Below are positions 45,786-58,249 of a stretch of DNA of 64,000 nucleotides, piece after piece. Origin of the DNA: Hofstenia miamia. Taxonomy: Eukaryota > Xenacoelomorpha > Acoela. How positions within the stretch are numbered: the first letter of the stretch is position 1; each line of letters starts with the position of its first letter. Location: positions 1,196,437 to 1,260,436 of the forward strand of contig SCFE01000010.1 in the NCBI GenBank assembly GCA_004352715.1, read 5' to 3'. The position numbers were made by a program, and so were the translations under genes. The notes under the pieces were generated by a model. The model was given only the letters and a program-made list of their open reading frames with translations, was not told the origin of the DNA and did no database searches.

Positions 45786-45995
45786 CCCAATAAACATTTT
45801 CACGGTTTGCGCACCGAGAGAGTGGCATGGGGCCCACGTTGGGTTAAGCGTGGGCCCCACTCAACGCCCATTCAAATGATACAAAAACCCACCCGGGACC
45901 CACCGTGGGCAGCCCCAACTTCTCGCCCACATTCTGCCCATCGTTAGCTCATTTTGCAATGCCCATACAAAGCCCACATAATGCCTGGCACCTGA
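45786..45995. mobile_element. GC-rich MITE-like element
   Basis: Starts cccaataaacattttcacgg, sharing the CCCAATAAAC terminus with the other MITEs. The interior is a GC island full of inverted gcccac/gtgggc motifs (ggggcccacgttgggttaag, gtgggccccactcaac, cccaccgtgggcagccc). The strong local inverted repetition and the shared terminus suggest a related non-autonomous element with a different core. The right boundary is a guess. Confidence 0.5.
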
Positions 45996-46697
45996 CCTCA
46001 AGAATACCTTGTTAGCTGTATGAAGTAAAAATGATTGACAACACAGGCAACTTACACTTTTGAATAAATATCAAATCTAATGATATATATATATATATAT
46101 ATATTTATTTATTTATTTATCGTATCAGTAACCCCGCGCTTACATGCTATACAATATAATTAACTAAAATTCTAATATTTACCCAAACAATTCTTTGTGA
46201 CGATTGGAACACTGAGCAGCCAATATTTGATTGTTGAAGAATGCGGGGTTTGAAAGTAAGCTATAAACAAATATAAATGTTGTAATCTCAAATTATTTAA
46301 GTATTGAAATACGTATTTAATGATATTATGACCAATGAAACAATTGAGATATGATTAGGCAAAATAGAAATTTTTTTTAAACATAATGTATACCTTCAAT
46401 ATAGAAGAGGAACATGCAGAATGTAGATCATATAATGTACAAAAACGGTCATCAGATGCCGATAATTTCGTGAACAATGCTAAACAATGAAGTACATAAA
46501 ATCATATTTATTAAAAAGCATTGTATAATATAGATATAAACAATGGGGCTACTGACACTATATTTAAATTGAAAATTCAAAAACACAAAAAGTTCAAAAA
46601 ACATTTCCTTATTCTTTCTTCTAAAAAATAAATATTAGATATATATTTTTCGTTATCATAATTATAAATAAAACGTAACAAGTAACATATATATATA
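45996..46697. other. AT-rich intergenic DNA
   Basis: No gene seen. (TA)n at 46083-46104 is followed by a (TTTA)n tract. Confidence 0.55.
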
Positions 46698-47379
46698 NNN
46701 NNNNNNNNNNNNNNNNNNNNNNNNNNNNNNNNNNNNNNNNNNNNNNNNNNNNNNNNNNNNNNNNNNNNNNNNNNNNNNNNNNNNNNNNNNNNNNNNNNNN
46801 NNNNNNNNNNNNNNNNNNNNNNNNNNNNNNNNNNNNNNNNNNNNNNNNNNNNNNNNNNNNNNNNNNNNNNNNNNNNNNNNNNNNNNNNNNNNNNNNNNNN
46901 NNNNNNNNNNNNNNNNNNNNNNNNNNNNNNNNNNNNNNNNNNNNNNNNNNNNNNNNNNNNNNNNNNNNNNNNNNNNNNNNNNNNNNNNNNNNNNNNNNNN
47001 NNNNNNNNNNNNNNNNNNNNNNNNNNNNNNNNNNNNNNNNNNNNNNNNNNNNNNNNNNNNNNNNNNNNNNNNNNNNNNNNNNNNNNNNNNNNNNNNNNNN
47101 NNNNNNNNNNNNNNNNNNNNNNNNNNNNNNNNNNNNNNNNNNNNNNNNNNNNNNNNNNNNNNNNNNNNNNNNNNNNNNNNNNNNNNNNNNNNNNNNNNNN
47201 NNNNNNNNNNNNNNNNNNNNNNNNNNNNNNNNNNNNNNNNNNNNNNNNNNNNNNNNNNNNNNNNNNNNNNNNNNNNNNNNNNNNNNNNNNNNNNNNNNNN
47301 NNNNNNNNNNNNNNNNNNNNNNNNNNNNNNNNNNNNNNNNNNNNNNNNNNNNNNNNNNNNNNNNNNNNNNNNNNNNNNN
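46698..47379. other. Assembly gap (682 N)
   Basis: Run of N bordered on both sides by TA microsatellite. Confidence 1.
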
Positions 47380-47406
<27 letters not shown>

Positions 47407-47410
<4 letters not shown>

Positions 47411-48450
47411 GGTGTGCATTAAGTCCCTCCGTGATTTATTTGCATCAATGTATTTAAATAGAAAGTAATTCAGTGTACAAAAGAATGTACTAAAGTTTTA
47501 AATTCTATAACATCTGTTCAATATGACCACCATCTTTGTTGGAACACATCTGAAATCTTGAAATGTAGTTTTCCACTGTTCATTTAAGCATTTCGGTATC
47601 AATTTCATTGCATGCTTTCCTTGTGGATTCTTTGAGATCGTCAATATTTTCATGTTTTATCCAGAAGCTATATTCTTTGTATGTCCTAAAAGAAAAAGTC
47701 CGGAGGTGCAAGATTGGGACTTCTTGGAGCCCATAACACCCAACCACCTCTGCCAATCCACTGTTCGAAAAAGTTTCGTTGAGGAATTTTCTGACATCTG
47801 TACTTCAATGTGGTGTAACGGCATCTTGTTGGAAGAAAACGCGACTAAACAACGACGTGTCTTCAGTTCAGGAACAAAGAATGTCTCAAGCATTGCCAAA
47901 TAATCTGCTGTTTTCACAGTATCGGTACGCAAAAATTAAGGTCCAATGAGTTTTGTGGATGAAGTCACAACAATTCATCACACCTTGCTTTTCGAGCACA
48001 AAAGTCTTCAGCACTAAGCTGTTGCAGTACGATATGGCTTCATTTTGTTTGCATGCAGAATATGACAAATTGAAGCAATTGATATGTCAAAGTATGCTGA
48101 AGTGCGTCGTATGGATAATGAGGGCTCATTTTCAAATGCTCAAAAACTTTCTCATCATCAATCGTTTTGGGGCAGCCAGTTCTTTCTTAGTCATGAACAC
48201 TACCAGTTTCTTTAAATTTCGCATAAAATACAGTAATTGTCTTGTCAGATGAAGGGGTTGTTGCGAAATCATTTGTCCATTTGAGTTGAAGAGCCACCAC
48301 AGATTGTAAAGAATGAAATTCCAAAACAACATAAATTCTTTACTCCATTGTCAACATTTAAAATTGACATACTATTTGCTAAATGAATAATTTCTACTAG
48401 ATTAACATGCAACGTAAATTCCAATGTGTGAGCAAGCTTTAGACGTAAAA
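47407..48450 (-). mobile_element. Second mariner-type element, decayed
   Basis: The left terminus is cagggtgtgcattaagtccctc, a start typical of mariner-like TIRs; no matching right terminus is found, so the 5' end is missing or decayed. On the minus strand it gives an HTH region (RKWTNDFATTPSSDKTI... KFKETGSV) followed by a catalytic region. It is different in sequence from the 2087-3379 element. Confidence 0.75.
47657..48335 (-). pseudogene. Mariner-like transposase remnant
   Basis: Recognisable pieces in changing frames: an HTH segment near 48150-48300, TADYLAMLETFFVPELK, VFFQQD (second Asp) followed by a stop, VRKFLNETFS, EQWIGRGGWVLWAPRSPN, and LAPPDFFF. The wording matches transposases of the DD41D-like group. 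Frameshifts, stops and an Asn in the SPD-like motif show that it is inactive. Confidence 0.75.
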
Positions 48451-48465
48451 TAACCAACACTGTAT

Positions 48466-49054
48466 TTATAATATATATATATATATATATATATAAAATA
48501 ATGTTAAATTGTGAAATAAAACAACCATTCTCGCTTTTCTTCCACCATCTCTGTCTCTGGCGTTTTTCACCCATTCTTTAATTATTTTTTCAATAAAAAA
48601 TGGATTGAGGTTTTTGTCAGAATGCATGACTACTCCTAGTAAATTAAATTTAAATAGTATACTGCAATTAAAATTATTGATTTATTCCCTTAAATTCACA
48701 ATAATGTAATTATACCTTTCACAACTTTAACAAATTTGCTTTGTTGAAGTGGAATTTTGCCTGTTTCCCTGACCAACTAATCTTTATTGTGAAATCATTT
48801 GATATGCTGCTAGAAAGGATATTCAATATTTTCCTTTCAATCGTTTTCCCAGTTATATGACTAAGCTGTAAAATTTAATTAAAATAATAAAATTAAATCT
48901 TGTAGTTTACTTACTATAAATATTGATAAGCTTTTTGAATTACATGGGTAATCAAAGAATGAATCTGAAATTACCAGTTATTTGCAATAATGCAATTCGA
49001 TTTTCAGAAAAATAAAGCATTTCGTACACTTCATTGTTGTGGTGAAAAAACTAT
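48466..49054. repeat. Duplicated segment, empty-site copy
   Basis: Matches 49526-50105 at about 97 percent by eye, from the (TA)n tract through caccatctctgtctctgg to ttgttgtggt. It continues into ccggaatgatagctagcatc, whereas the second copy runs into retrotransposon sequence. Confidence 0.92.
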
Positions 49055-49524
49055 CCGGAATGATAGCTAGCATCTAAGCAAAGCAAACCAGAATCTGATT
49101 CATATCGTAAGAAACTATCATTACCAATTGGTTTAGACACAATTAAATAAGAAATTGTCATATCAAAGAAATTGTTATATTAAACATCTCTACAATCATA
49201 AAATATCTTGTTTGTGAAAATTACTATTAATATCTAAAAACAATCGAAATAGATAGTCTACCTGCAGATGACAGACATTGAATAATAGCGAAAGACAGCT
49301 TTGCAAATATTGTTTTACTGATATTTTAGCATAATTAAAAATCCGTATTCAAAAACGACATGGATTTATAGATTGATCGCCAACAGTATAGTGTATAAGT
49401 TACTGACGTTCATGGCTTTGATTTACTAAATAAATAACTTACTGTACAGGAAATCCTAAATTTTGTAAATCCAGAATATCACTATAATATTAAAACTAAA
49501 CCATAGATGGATGGCTTTATTTAG
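49055..49524. other. AT-rich DNA after the empty-site copy
   Basis: No gene seen. Ends at a single N (49525), after which the duplicated segment begins again. This is consistent with two haplotypes placed in series. Confidence 0.6.
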
Positions 49525-49525
49525 N

Positions 49526-50105
49526 ATATATATATATATATATAAAATAATGTTAAATTGTGAAATAAAATAACCGTTCTCGCTTTTCTTCCACCATCTC
49601 TGTCTCTGGGGTTTTTCACCAATTCCTTAATTAGTGTTTCAATAAGAAATAGATTGAGGTTTTTGTCAGAATGCATGACTACTTCTAGTAAATTAAATTT
49701 AAATAGTATACTGCAATTAAAATTATTGATTTATTCCCTTAAATTCACAATAATGTAATTACACCTTTCACAACTTTAACAAATTTGCTTTGTTCAAGTG
49801 GAATTTTGCCTGTTTCCCTGACCAACTAATCTTTATTGTGAAATCATTTGATATGCTGCTAGAAAGGATATTCAATATTTTCCTTTCAATCGTTTTCCCA
49901 GTTATATGACTAAGCTGTAAAATTTAATTAAAATAATAAAATTAAATCTTGTAGTTTACTTACTATAAATATTGATAAGCTTTTTGAATTACATGGGTAA
50001 TCAAAGAATGAATCTGAAATTACCAGTTATTTGCAATAATGCAATTCGATTTTCAGAAAAATAAAGCATTTCGTACACTTCATTGTTGTGGTAAAAAAAA
50101 CTATC
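49526..50105. repeat. Duplicated segment, copy joined to Gypsy element
   Basis: Second copy of 48466-49054. After aaaactatc it meets the 3'-truncated end of the Gypsy-like element. Confidence 0.92.
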
Positions 50106-50274
50106 TTTTCTGCTTTCGTCCCTATGCCCTTGAGTCCTTGCAACTTCGATGGTGTTCGTCCACTTGCCCTTGAGTTGGCCATATAGAGTACTTTCTGTTT
50201 TCATTTGCGTGTCCTTGAGTCGACTGTGCAAATTACTCACTCCATCATTGTCTCCTATTGCCTTCCAAATAAGT

Positions 50275-50972
50275 CTAATGTTGGATGTATTTTCCGTATA
50301 TCCTTACTTGAGATTTCTTTAGATTAACCTTTCGATTTGTTGAGTTGAGGATTGGTATTCTACCTTTTCCATTCTTGACTGTACACACACTGGACGGCAT
50401 TGATACTCTTTTGGTGTTGATGCCTTTATTATCATATAGCATTACATCAGCGGTTATTGCATCTTCTGTTTCTATCATGTGCATCTTCCATTGATGCGGC
50501 TGTAGGTGAATGTCTTCCTGCAGTTCAAATGTGATCGTTTTATATTTCCCTTGTTCCTCTTCGATTTCAATTTCTTCCTCTCTAACTTTTATAGTCTTAT
50601 TCGCGTAGTTGATAACACATCCATTTTTTGTCAAAAAAATCGTCACCCAGTATGACCTCATATGGCAACAGATTGTTATGAGTGTCCACTACCACCAGCG
50701 ACTCTTCAAATGTTGTGTTCGCAATTCTCATCTGTACTGCATTTATTATTCCTTTTGTGTCGATATATTCTCCTGATGCATATAATTAATTGTGTTTTGC
50801 AACTATTCAAATCTTCGCATTTAAACCCTAGCTTCATCACACACTCATCTGTGATTATCAATGTTGCTGCTCCAGTATTGATTGTTGCCTTCGTCATTAC
50901 TCCATTGATTGTATTTATTGTGTCGAGATTTGTCAGGATCATTATCAATGCATGGTTTTTATGAGTCAGCAC
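50275..50972 (-). pseudogene. Aspartic protease region of the Gypsy-like element
   Basis: The upper frame (50972-50706) has ATINTGAATLIITDECVMKL; the protease active-site motif normally has Asp where this copy reads Asn (NTGA), so catalysis should be lost. The lower frame (50661-50275, 128 residues) begins in the flap-to-C-terminal part (FLTKNGCVINYANKTIKV) and runs into a linker of the kind found before reverse transcriptase. A frameshift separates them near 50660-50700. Frames within 50001-50240 are beyond the recognisable region. Confidence 0.65.
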
Positions 50973-51340
50973 TCTGTCTAGTTTTCTGACTCCTTGTCCG
51001 TTGGCAATGCTTCATCCATTTCGTTTTCTGATTCCAATACATCTTCATCATCATAATATGCTTCTTCGTCTCTGATTACATTTATTTGTTTGGTGCAGTC
51101 AGGTTTTTTGTGACCCTTCTGCCGCAGCTGTAGCACTTGGCATCTTTTTTTTCTTAATTTTCTAGTTTTTCCATCCTTCCCTTTGACTTTTATAATCGTT
51201 TCCGGTTTTGTGTCATTGTAAGTTATACTTGGAGGACGTGGTTTGAGATTGATTCTCCATGTTGGTGTTTCTCTGTGCCATGCGGCTTTTTTGTATATTC
51301 ATCTGTTATTTTCGATAGTTGCTTGTATGTCGACCACCTT

Positions 51341-52377
51341 TCAGATCATTCTTTCTAACTTATCGTCTACATCACACTTTATTTCGAACTGCGTTCTGAT
51401 ACTCTCTGGCATTCCCTTGCAAATATGCGAGAACAAATCGCATTTTGAGTATCTATTTTCCATTGAGCTCAGCATTAGTAGTTGTTCGACTTGTTGGATG
51501 TAGTTTCGTATATCGTCTGTTTTTTTCATTTTTGTTGAATTTAGAATTATCTGATATTGGTTCTTAAAATTCTTGTTTTCATAATAGTTTATGAAATCAT
51601 CAATAAGTAGTTCGTAGTTCCTCTTTGTTTCTGTGTCCAGTAGCAGGTAGTGTTGGGAAGCTGTACCTGTCAAGTATAGGGGGAGTCTTGCTGCTGCTGC
51701 TTGTTTCCTTACTTTTCTTTCTGCCATTGTTATCTTGAAAATCTGTAACCATTTGACAAATGTTGGGTTGTATCCATCTACCCTCCCATTGAATTTGGGT
51801 AGTGTTGCTTTACAGGGTATTGTGTTGTTGGTTGTCTGTTGAGGTAAGATTGAATTTTCATACTTGGGTTTGTTGTGATTCTTTATTGTGTCTTCCTTTT
51901 GTAGTTGTGTCGTTACTGCTTTTGTAATCTCATTTATGATTTTCTGTTTCTCAGCGTCTATGTCTTTGTCCAGTTCTTCATATGTTATTCTTTTGTTAGC
52001 CAGCATGTGTGGTGCTTGCAGTTTGCTCTCTTTTCTTGATTGAAATTCCATTTTGTGGATCCATATGTTCCCTTGGTTTTCTTCTTCTGTTAACTGTTGC
52101 AATCTTAGTTTGTCCTTTAGTTACTCCAGTTATCCTGCCTTTAAATCATTGTCCTCTATTAACCGTCTGTTTTCTCTTTCCAGTTGCTGATTCCTTTCCT
52201 GCCACTGTTGATTCTGTTCCAAGAATCTTTTGTTGGATTAAGATAATTGTTGTTTAAGGTTTTAATCTCATTTTGAAATAGTTTGCTCTGCTGATCTAGT
52301 CGCATTTCCATATTTAATTTGATTTCATTCAAAATAATTTTGTTTTGTTGCTCCATCCGCTTGAATTTATCTGTCAC
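51341..52377 (-). pseudogene. gag of the Gypsy-like element
   Basis: The first frame (52377-52159) is a charged, Gln/Asn-rich coiled-coil-like stretch. The second (52102-51341, 253 residues) contains a retrotransposon gag core: LPKFNGRVDGYNPTFVKWLQ, RLPLYLTGTASQHY and a QQVEQLLML region. The two are separated by stops at about 52103-52158. A zinc knuckle follows near 51090-51135 (CYSCG, then the His and last Cys in another frame after a one-base shift). Structural protein of the particle; not intact. Confidence 0.7.
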
Positions 52378-52857
52378 TGCTTGATTTCGTTCTTCAAGAG
52401 TGCTTCATTTTCTTGGCTCCTTCTTAACATGTCAATTATCTCTTGGGGGCTCATCTCTGGGGATGAGTTTTCACCAGAATATGATGATTATCATGTTGCT
52501 CTAGGGGTTACTACCCTGGGTGCTGCTTTCTTTGCGCTGCCTTTCTTCCTTTTGTCATATTTCTTTGGTTTGTAGTGGCGCCTCTTCTTGATCACAATGC
52601 CAGGATCTTGTTGAAGTGCAATGGCTTGGGTTTAGGTAACTCTATTTGTTGACTAGTTTACTTTTCATGTAGTTGTCCTGTTGCTTAACTTCCACTCTTA
52701 CTTGTAGATCTTGTCCCAGTGTGCGGATTGTTCTACTGAATGTTTCTTATAATCAAAATAAATTCCTTTTGTTCTGAGAAGAAACAACTATCTGAACTCA
52801 GGTAAGTAAAAGAAATTCTTTTCCAAAGGTTGTTATTCTTGGCTGTCATGGTCACCA

Positions 52858-53993
52858 TGTAACATCCTCTACCAGGCATTATTACAGTTCATCCTTTGTT
52901 ACTCTATAACATTGGTTGTGTATTTGTGGGTAGGGATTTACTAACTAGATACTGTTTAGATTTTGTATATTTCTGTTAACATAACATAACTAGATTTAAC
53001 TATTCACTATTTAGGTGACGAAGCCATACAGCATTTTCTCCATTGATCAATAATGGGCATCTGCCTGAAGCTGATCTCCACACCCAGTTTCACTTGTTCA
53101 CTGAGGATCCATTTGGTTGAGTTCCACCTCTCAGCTCAATGATGTAACTTATGTGTACCCTATCCTAGCTCAGTGTATACTCAAGACAAGACACAATTTG
53201 ACTTAGCCTCTATTCTGTAAAAGTGTTTCATGATAATGCAACCATGCTTGTTACTAGCCACTGGATTAGTATTACATGTAGCCATTACCGAAATATATTG
53301 TCTTTAATAATCAGTTTAATATTTAGCAGCTTCCTAACCTACATTTACTAATTAGTACATGCTTGGTCACTTTATTGGTCATGTTATAGTCAATAATTTG
53401 GAACTAAAATATTATAGATATAATTCCTAGGTTTTGGTCATCCAATAGTATTTCAAATCTATTATTTTTAGTACATTTACTAAATGATCAATAGTCAACT
53501 AAACGAGAGAAAAACCCCTATACCTAACACTTTAATGATCTGGAACAAAGACCCTAGAATTGATCTCGTGATGGATCCAGACCACTACTAAACACAACTC
53601 GTTTAGCTTGACATTTTATTAAATAATCAAACCGTATCAATAGAACAATGTAAGAATTCCGAATAAAGTTCTTTATCAATTGTGTACAGTGTTTCGAATC
53701 TATTTATAGTAATTTTGGAACAGTACCTGTCGATTTCAAATTTAAACTCTGCATCTGCCAATATGGCGGCTAAAACTAATGGAAGCAATTTCGCCCCTTC
53801 AGTTTTGCCAAAAGTATTATTATCAACAGATACTAATCTCTCATAGTTGAGACTTATTTTTGATTGGTTGCATAATACAAATTAATCTAAACTGATTGTA
53901 TAATTTTACAATATTTCTAATCATAATTCTTCTTTGGTCTTATTCTCTTGATGATTTGACGTTAGCAGCTTAGTTGATTTGGATGATGCTACA
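52858..53993 (-). repeat. 5' LTR of the Gypsy-like element, about 1136 bp
   Basis: Read on the minus strand it begins TGTAGCATCATCC (53993) and ends GGATGTTACA (52858), so the ends form a short inverted repeat TGTARCATC. TGGTGACCATGACAGCC (52857-52841) follows directly as primer-binding site. A TATA-like ctataaatag lies at about 53700. The first ~560 bp match the plus-strand LTR at 59833-60368. Confidence 0.75.
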
Positions 53994-54589
53994 GTATCTT
54001 TTTTTATTATCAACATAAATTTCTGAAATCGAGCTTGAGCCGAACCAATTTTCCCATGAAATGGTTTAAAAATTTCCACTTTTGTTTAGAAGAATTTAAG
54101 TTATCAAAAAATTGGCTTTGTTTTAATGCTGAATTCATAGCACATAAGTCGTTAGTTAATTTCTTTGGTCTTTAGTAATTATTCCAATTTATCTCAAGCA
54201 GATTAAATTTCCCTAATTTAACAAGTTTCTGTTTTATCTTTACGTTGCTCTTAATTCTTTATGATGATCAGGAGCAGTTAAGTTCTATCGTGGTGATTGC
54301 ATAACTACTATGTGGATTGCAGTGGTGCTACCTTGTTTAATACCTGATTGATTGGTGCAGGAATGAAATTTAACATGTGGGAACTAGAATTTAGAGTCAA
54401 AATGTAGTCGAATGGATACATTTTTAAGTAATTTTCCATGATTTCATCTGAATAAGTTTTGAAATCCCTAGCATAAATAGTTTTAAATTTAGAAAGCTTA
54501 ACATTAATTGTACTAACGTGAATACAGACTGCATGATCACTGAAAGATTCCAGAATTTATAATAATAATTGTAAAAAAAATAATAATAA
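53994..54589. other. AT-rich flank with intron-like match
   Basis: About 54360-54440 (aatttaacatgtgggaactag and atgtagtcgaatgga) matches the transporter intron at 28265-28335 and 40330-40405. A LINE fragment is inserted just after it. No gene is seen. Confidence 0.6.
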
Positions 54590-55392
54590 TGAAACGACAA
54601 GGAAGATAATAGGAGCAGAGAGAGCATTCAACTTAAATGGAGATGTAGATAGGCTGTACATGGCAAGGCATAAGGGAGGGAAAGGGCTGCTAAGTGTGGA
54701 GGAAACTGTAGAAGCAGAAGCACTAGGACTAAAGGAATATATAGAAGAGCAACCTAGAGGATCCCTACTAGAGGTCAGTAAGAAGTTAAGGAAGATAAGA
54801 ACTTAGAGTGAAGGAAAGAAGGTATACCAGAGTAGGATGGAATCAGAGAGACAAACAAGGTATAGGCAGAAGGCAATGCATGGAGAATACTGGAGGAACA
54901 CAGAAATGTGTGACAGAGAAGAGAGCAACAAGTGGTTAAAGAAGGCAGGACTAAAAAGAGAAACAGAAGCACTAATAATGGCAGCACAGGAGCAAGCAAT
55001 AAGAACAAACTGGGTGAAGAAGCATATAGACAGAAGAGNCAGTGATAGACATAGCTGTACAAAGGACAGGAATGTAGAAAGCAAGGAGAAAGAGAAGATA
55101 GACAAGTATAGAGAGTTGGCAGAGGAAATAGAAAGGCTGTGGAAATTGAAGAATGTCAAAGTAGTCCCAGTAGTTGTAGTAGCACTAGGAGCAGTGAGTA
55201 AGAAGCATAAAAAATACTTGGAAGAGTTAGGAGTACCAAAGTGGGGAGGAGCAGTAGCACAGAAGGCAGCATTGTTAGATACAGCTAGAGTCCCGAGGAA
55301 ATCTCTCAGACTCCCTGGGAACTGGTGAGTTCCCCGAGCTCAGAGGTATACCAGCATGAAGCTGAGAGAAGTAAGAATAATAATAATAATAT
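54590..55392 (+). mobile_element. LINE C-terminal fragment with AAT tail
   Basis: Reads LYMARHKGGKGLLSVEETVE, then a stop, and a 163-residue frame (54837-55328) with MHGEYWRNTEMC, WLKKAGLKRETEALIMAAQE, EEIERLWKLKNVKVVPVVVV and KYLEELGVPKWGG. These segments surround the CCHC/nuclease region of RLE-like LINEs, but here that middle part is deleted at the single N (55039); the other copy at 32447-32835 holds it. The 3' end is (aataat)n at about 55376-55392, a usual LINE tail. Same family as the 32.4-kb fragment. Confidence 0.68.
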
Positions 55393-55735
55393 TGGATTTT
55401 GAACATAATGAGTATAACAAAACAAAAACTTAATAATGCAAAATCATGAAAATACTAGAGAAAGTAAGGTTTTTGTGACAAATGCAGAATGGGATATTCC
55501 AAAAGAAAGCAAAGAATTTAGAGCAAAAATTAGGATGTTAGATTTAAATTTAGAAGATGTGCCCAAAGTTCAATATCTATTTATTGAAATATGAAAACTG
55601 TTTGAGGAATAATATGAAAAAAAATAGTAATGAGATAATTTTGGCTTTTGAATTTAAAGAGATTTAAAGTTAGATTTTTGGAAGAATAAGAATAAACGTT
55701 TCTAGTGGAAAATGACAGATATTCATTAATTAAGG
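55393..55735. other. AT-rich DNA, no gene
   Basis: Nothing recognised. This stretch (with the LINE tail) is absent from the corresponding position at 32836. Confidence 0.55.
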
Positions 55736-56010
55736 GTAAATTTAAAGAATATCAACTTTGGGTATACTTGCGAGGCAGGTTAGTGGAAAGCCATCGTTTC
55801 GTTTCATCTGCAATAAGAACAACAGCCTTTCCTAAGTTGTGAAAATGATCATATTAGACCACTTCTTTGAGTCAACAAAATCAACTATAAATTATATTAT
55901 TTACATTGTATTTTAAAAAAATTGTATTCATTATTTGCAATAATATACAGAAGAATATTCTGCCACTGCTATTCAAAACTATATAGAACACCCTCTTCAT
56001 TTTTTTCATT
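55736..56010. repeat. Duplicated block, copy B
   Basis: Matches 32836-33130. Beyond aacaccctcttcattttttt the two copies diverge. Confidence 0.85.
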
Positions 56011-57137
56011 TATAAAAAACATTGTGACGCAAGGATTTATCATGAAAACACTACTCAAAAACTGGACCAGCTTTTTTGCGACGGACAACAACATCGATCA
56101 CTTCCCTCTGATTGATGAGCACTACGTAGATTATATTGGGATTTTTCTATCTAAAAATTTATTGGCAAGGGCAGCACTTCAAACACTTTTCCTTATTTTG
56201 TTGGAAACTGCATTTAAATTGGTTCACAGCAAGCCACAAAGATTATTCAAAAATCGGCTTTGTTCAGTTCATGCATGTTTTTCTTCATAATATATGTGCC
56301 TTATTACATGCCATGTGAACGAGAATATAAGAAAAATTACGAGTCCACAGATTGTTTTCTTCCAGTAAGAAGATTTTAATAGATTTTCATCAAGCATATC
56401 AACAACACTTTTAAAAACATTGTAGTTATGGAAAACAAAAATCCTTTAAATTTTGTAACTATTTTTTTATATACGTATGGATTGATTAATTATATGCATG
56501 CTCCCATAAAATCACTATTATTGACATGATACGTAGGTGTTGAAGTACTAAAATATGCTGCTAAGTGTTAATGTTCACAGCTAAGTAATAATTACTAAGT
56601 ATTCTATTGTCATTTTTTACAATTCTAACATTATACATTTCAAAGACGTTATCCACTTTCAAAGCCACAAGCCACCTTTATTGGATGAAATTTCCGTATT
56701 GGGAAATTATTCAAAAAGTGATTTAGCTAGTGCTTTGCTAACTACAATATTATACCATGGATTAGAAAAAATCATCGTGCATCTCATAATAAATTAAGTC
56801 CAATGAAACGTACCGGTATTAGTTTTAGCATCTAAATTTAAATAATATAGTAGCTTCGAGGGTGTGCCACGCCTAATCAGACCGGTGACTACATCTACTG
56901 TAGTACTCGTACGTGTTATTGAAGAAACCAAACTTATTAATTGAACAGGCAACTGAATAGACTGAAACGAATTTTAGTGTGTCGGCTAATTTCTGTCTCT
57001 GGGAAACAAACATTCTCGGCCGAACTGACTGACTCCAAATTCTTGATTGATCGAAGTTACACTGCCATTCTGTATTACAAAGGAAACATTCAATAGTGTA
57101 GGTCTACTTAGTGTCTAATGCTTTTTATTCATCAGAC

Positions 57138-57178
<41 letters not shown>

Positions 57179-58249
57179 AAAATATCAAAGTCTAGACTAT
57201 CAAAGTCCTTGATTAGATCTAAAGCTGCTGCGCTACTGCATATATTTTTGTTTAAATTGAATCAAATATTTTCTGCGTAGAGTAGAATAGCATCAGTAGA
57301 GACAAAGCATTGTCTTTATGCTAATTAGTTGGATGATAAGATATTATTAACATTTAAGTAGAAGATTATTTCATTATTTAGTAGTAGTTAAAGAGTTTTA
57401 TTAAAAGGATTTGTAATCGACATTGGCCTATAATTTTTGCAATCAGTTGTATCTCCTTTTTTGTAAATGGGGGTTATGTCAATATATTTTAAGATTTGTG
57501 AAAAGGAGTTTGTATGGTCACAATAATTGAAAGTAAGTAGTAGTTGTTCATGGAAGAAACTAAAAAACTTTTCGATGATGATATTGGTAGGCCACTTACT
57601 ACTACAAGATGTACTGTTGTCTAAGTTTTATATTGTTACTGGTAACTCGTTTTCGGTTATATATTTGAAGTAAAATTTTTGTTTTACTTTAGTAATAAAC
57701 ATCACTTTATGACCTTTACAAAAATCGAAATCTTTAACATTTATATGCTAACCAAAAATTTTCGGATTTGTGAAAGTTATGTCATTAAGTAATATTTTGC
57801 ATATATTATTGGTAGGACTACTTCCTTTTTTTAAATTCATGCAGGTGTCAGAATTGACCCATTCAAGTAAAAAAAACGAAAACAAGCAAATGAAAGAAAA
57901 GTGTCAGAAGAACAAAATTAGCTGTTTTTCTATTTAAATTCTCATTACATGAGGAATTACAAATGCATTTAAGTTGTGCAAATTTATCAAATTTGACCAC
58001 TCTGACTTTCTAGTGTCAAAAGCTTCCAGGTACAAATGTTATTTAAATCAAATATGCATCGAAGTAGTTCCAATAGAGTTCTATCAAACGAGATTGTAGC
58101 CCAATCAGTTCGAAGTGTTCACACTTGCAGGAAGTCTATTAACAGATCTTGGAGCCCTCTGAAAGAAATTCATCTGGGAATGAGCGATATTAAGCATTTA
58201 CAATCGAAGTTTGAGGGCTCCATTTCTTCTGTCCTGATCCTAAGTCAGC
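56011..58249. other. Intergenic DNA, no convincing gene
   Basis: The frame at 55922-56290 contains NWTSFFATDNNIDHFPLIDE but no domain I recognise. The 58036-58326 frame runs into a duplicated non-coding block. Contains (TA)n at 57139-57176. Nothing else is supported. Confidence 0.45.

Larger units (their letters stand above)
50106..53993 (-). mobile_element. Truncated Ty3/Gypsy-like LTR retrotransposon
   Basis: Minus-strand order: 5' LTR (52858-53993), primer-binding site, gag, zinc knuckle, protease, then truncation at about 50106. No reverse transcriptase, RNase H, integrase or 3' LTR is present. The assignment to Gypsy-like elements rests on the gag/protease wording and on the TGGTGACC primer site; it is family-level only. 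Confidence 0.75.

Noticed and set aside
55922-56290. 122-residue plus-strand frame
   Set aside because: Starts inside a duplicated non-coding block. I see no domain, so it is not called, although the FPLIDEHYVDYIG part looks less random than most.
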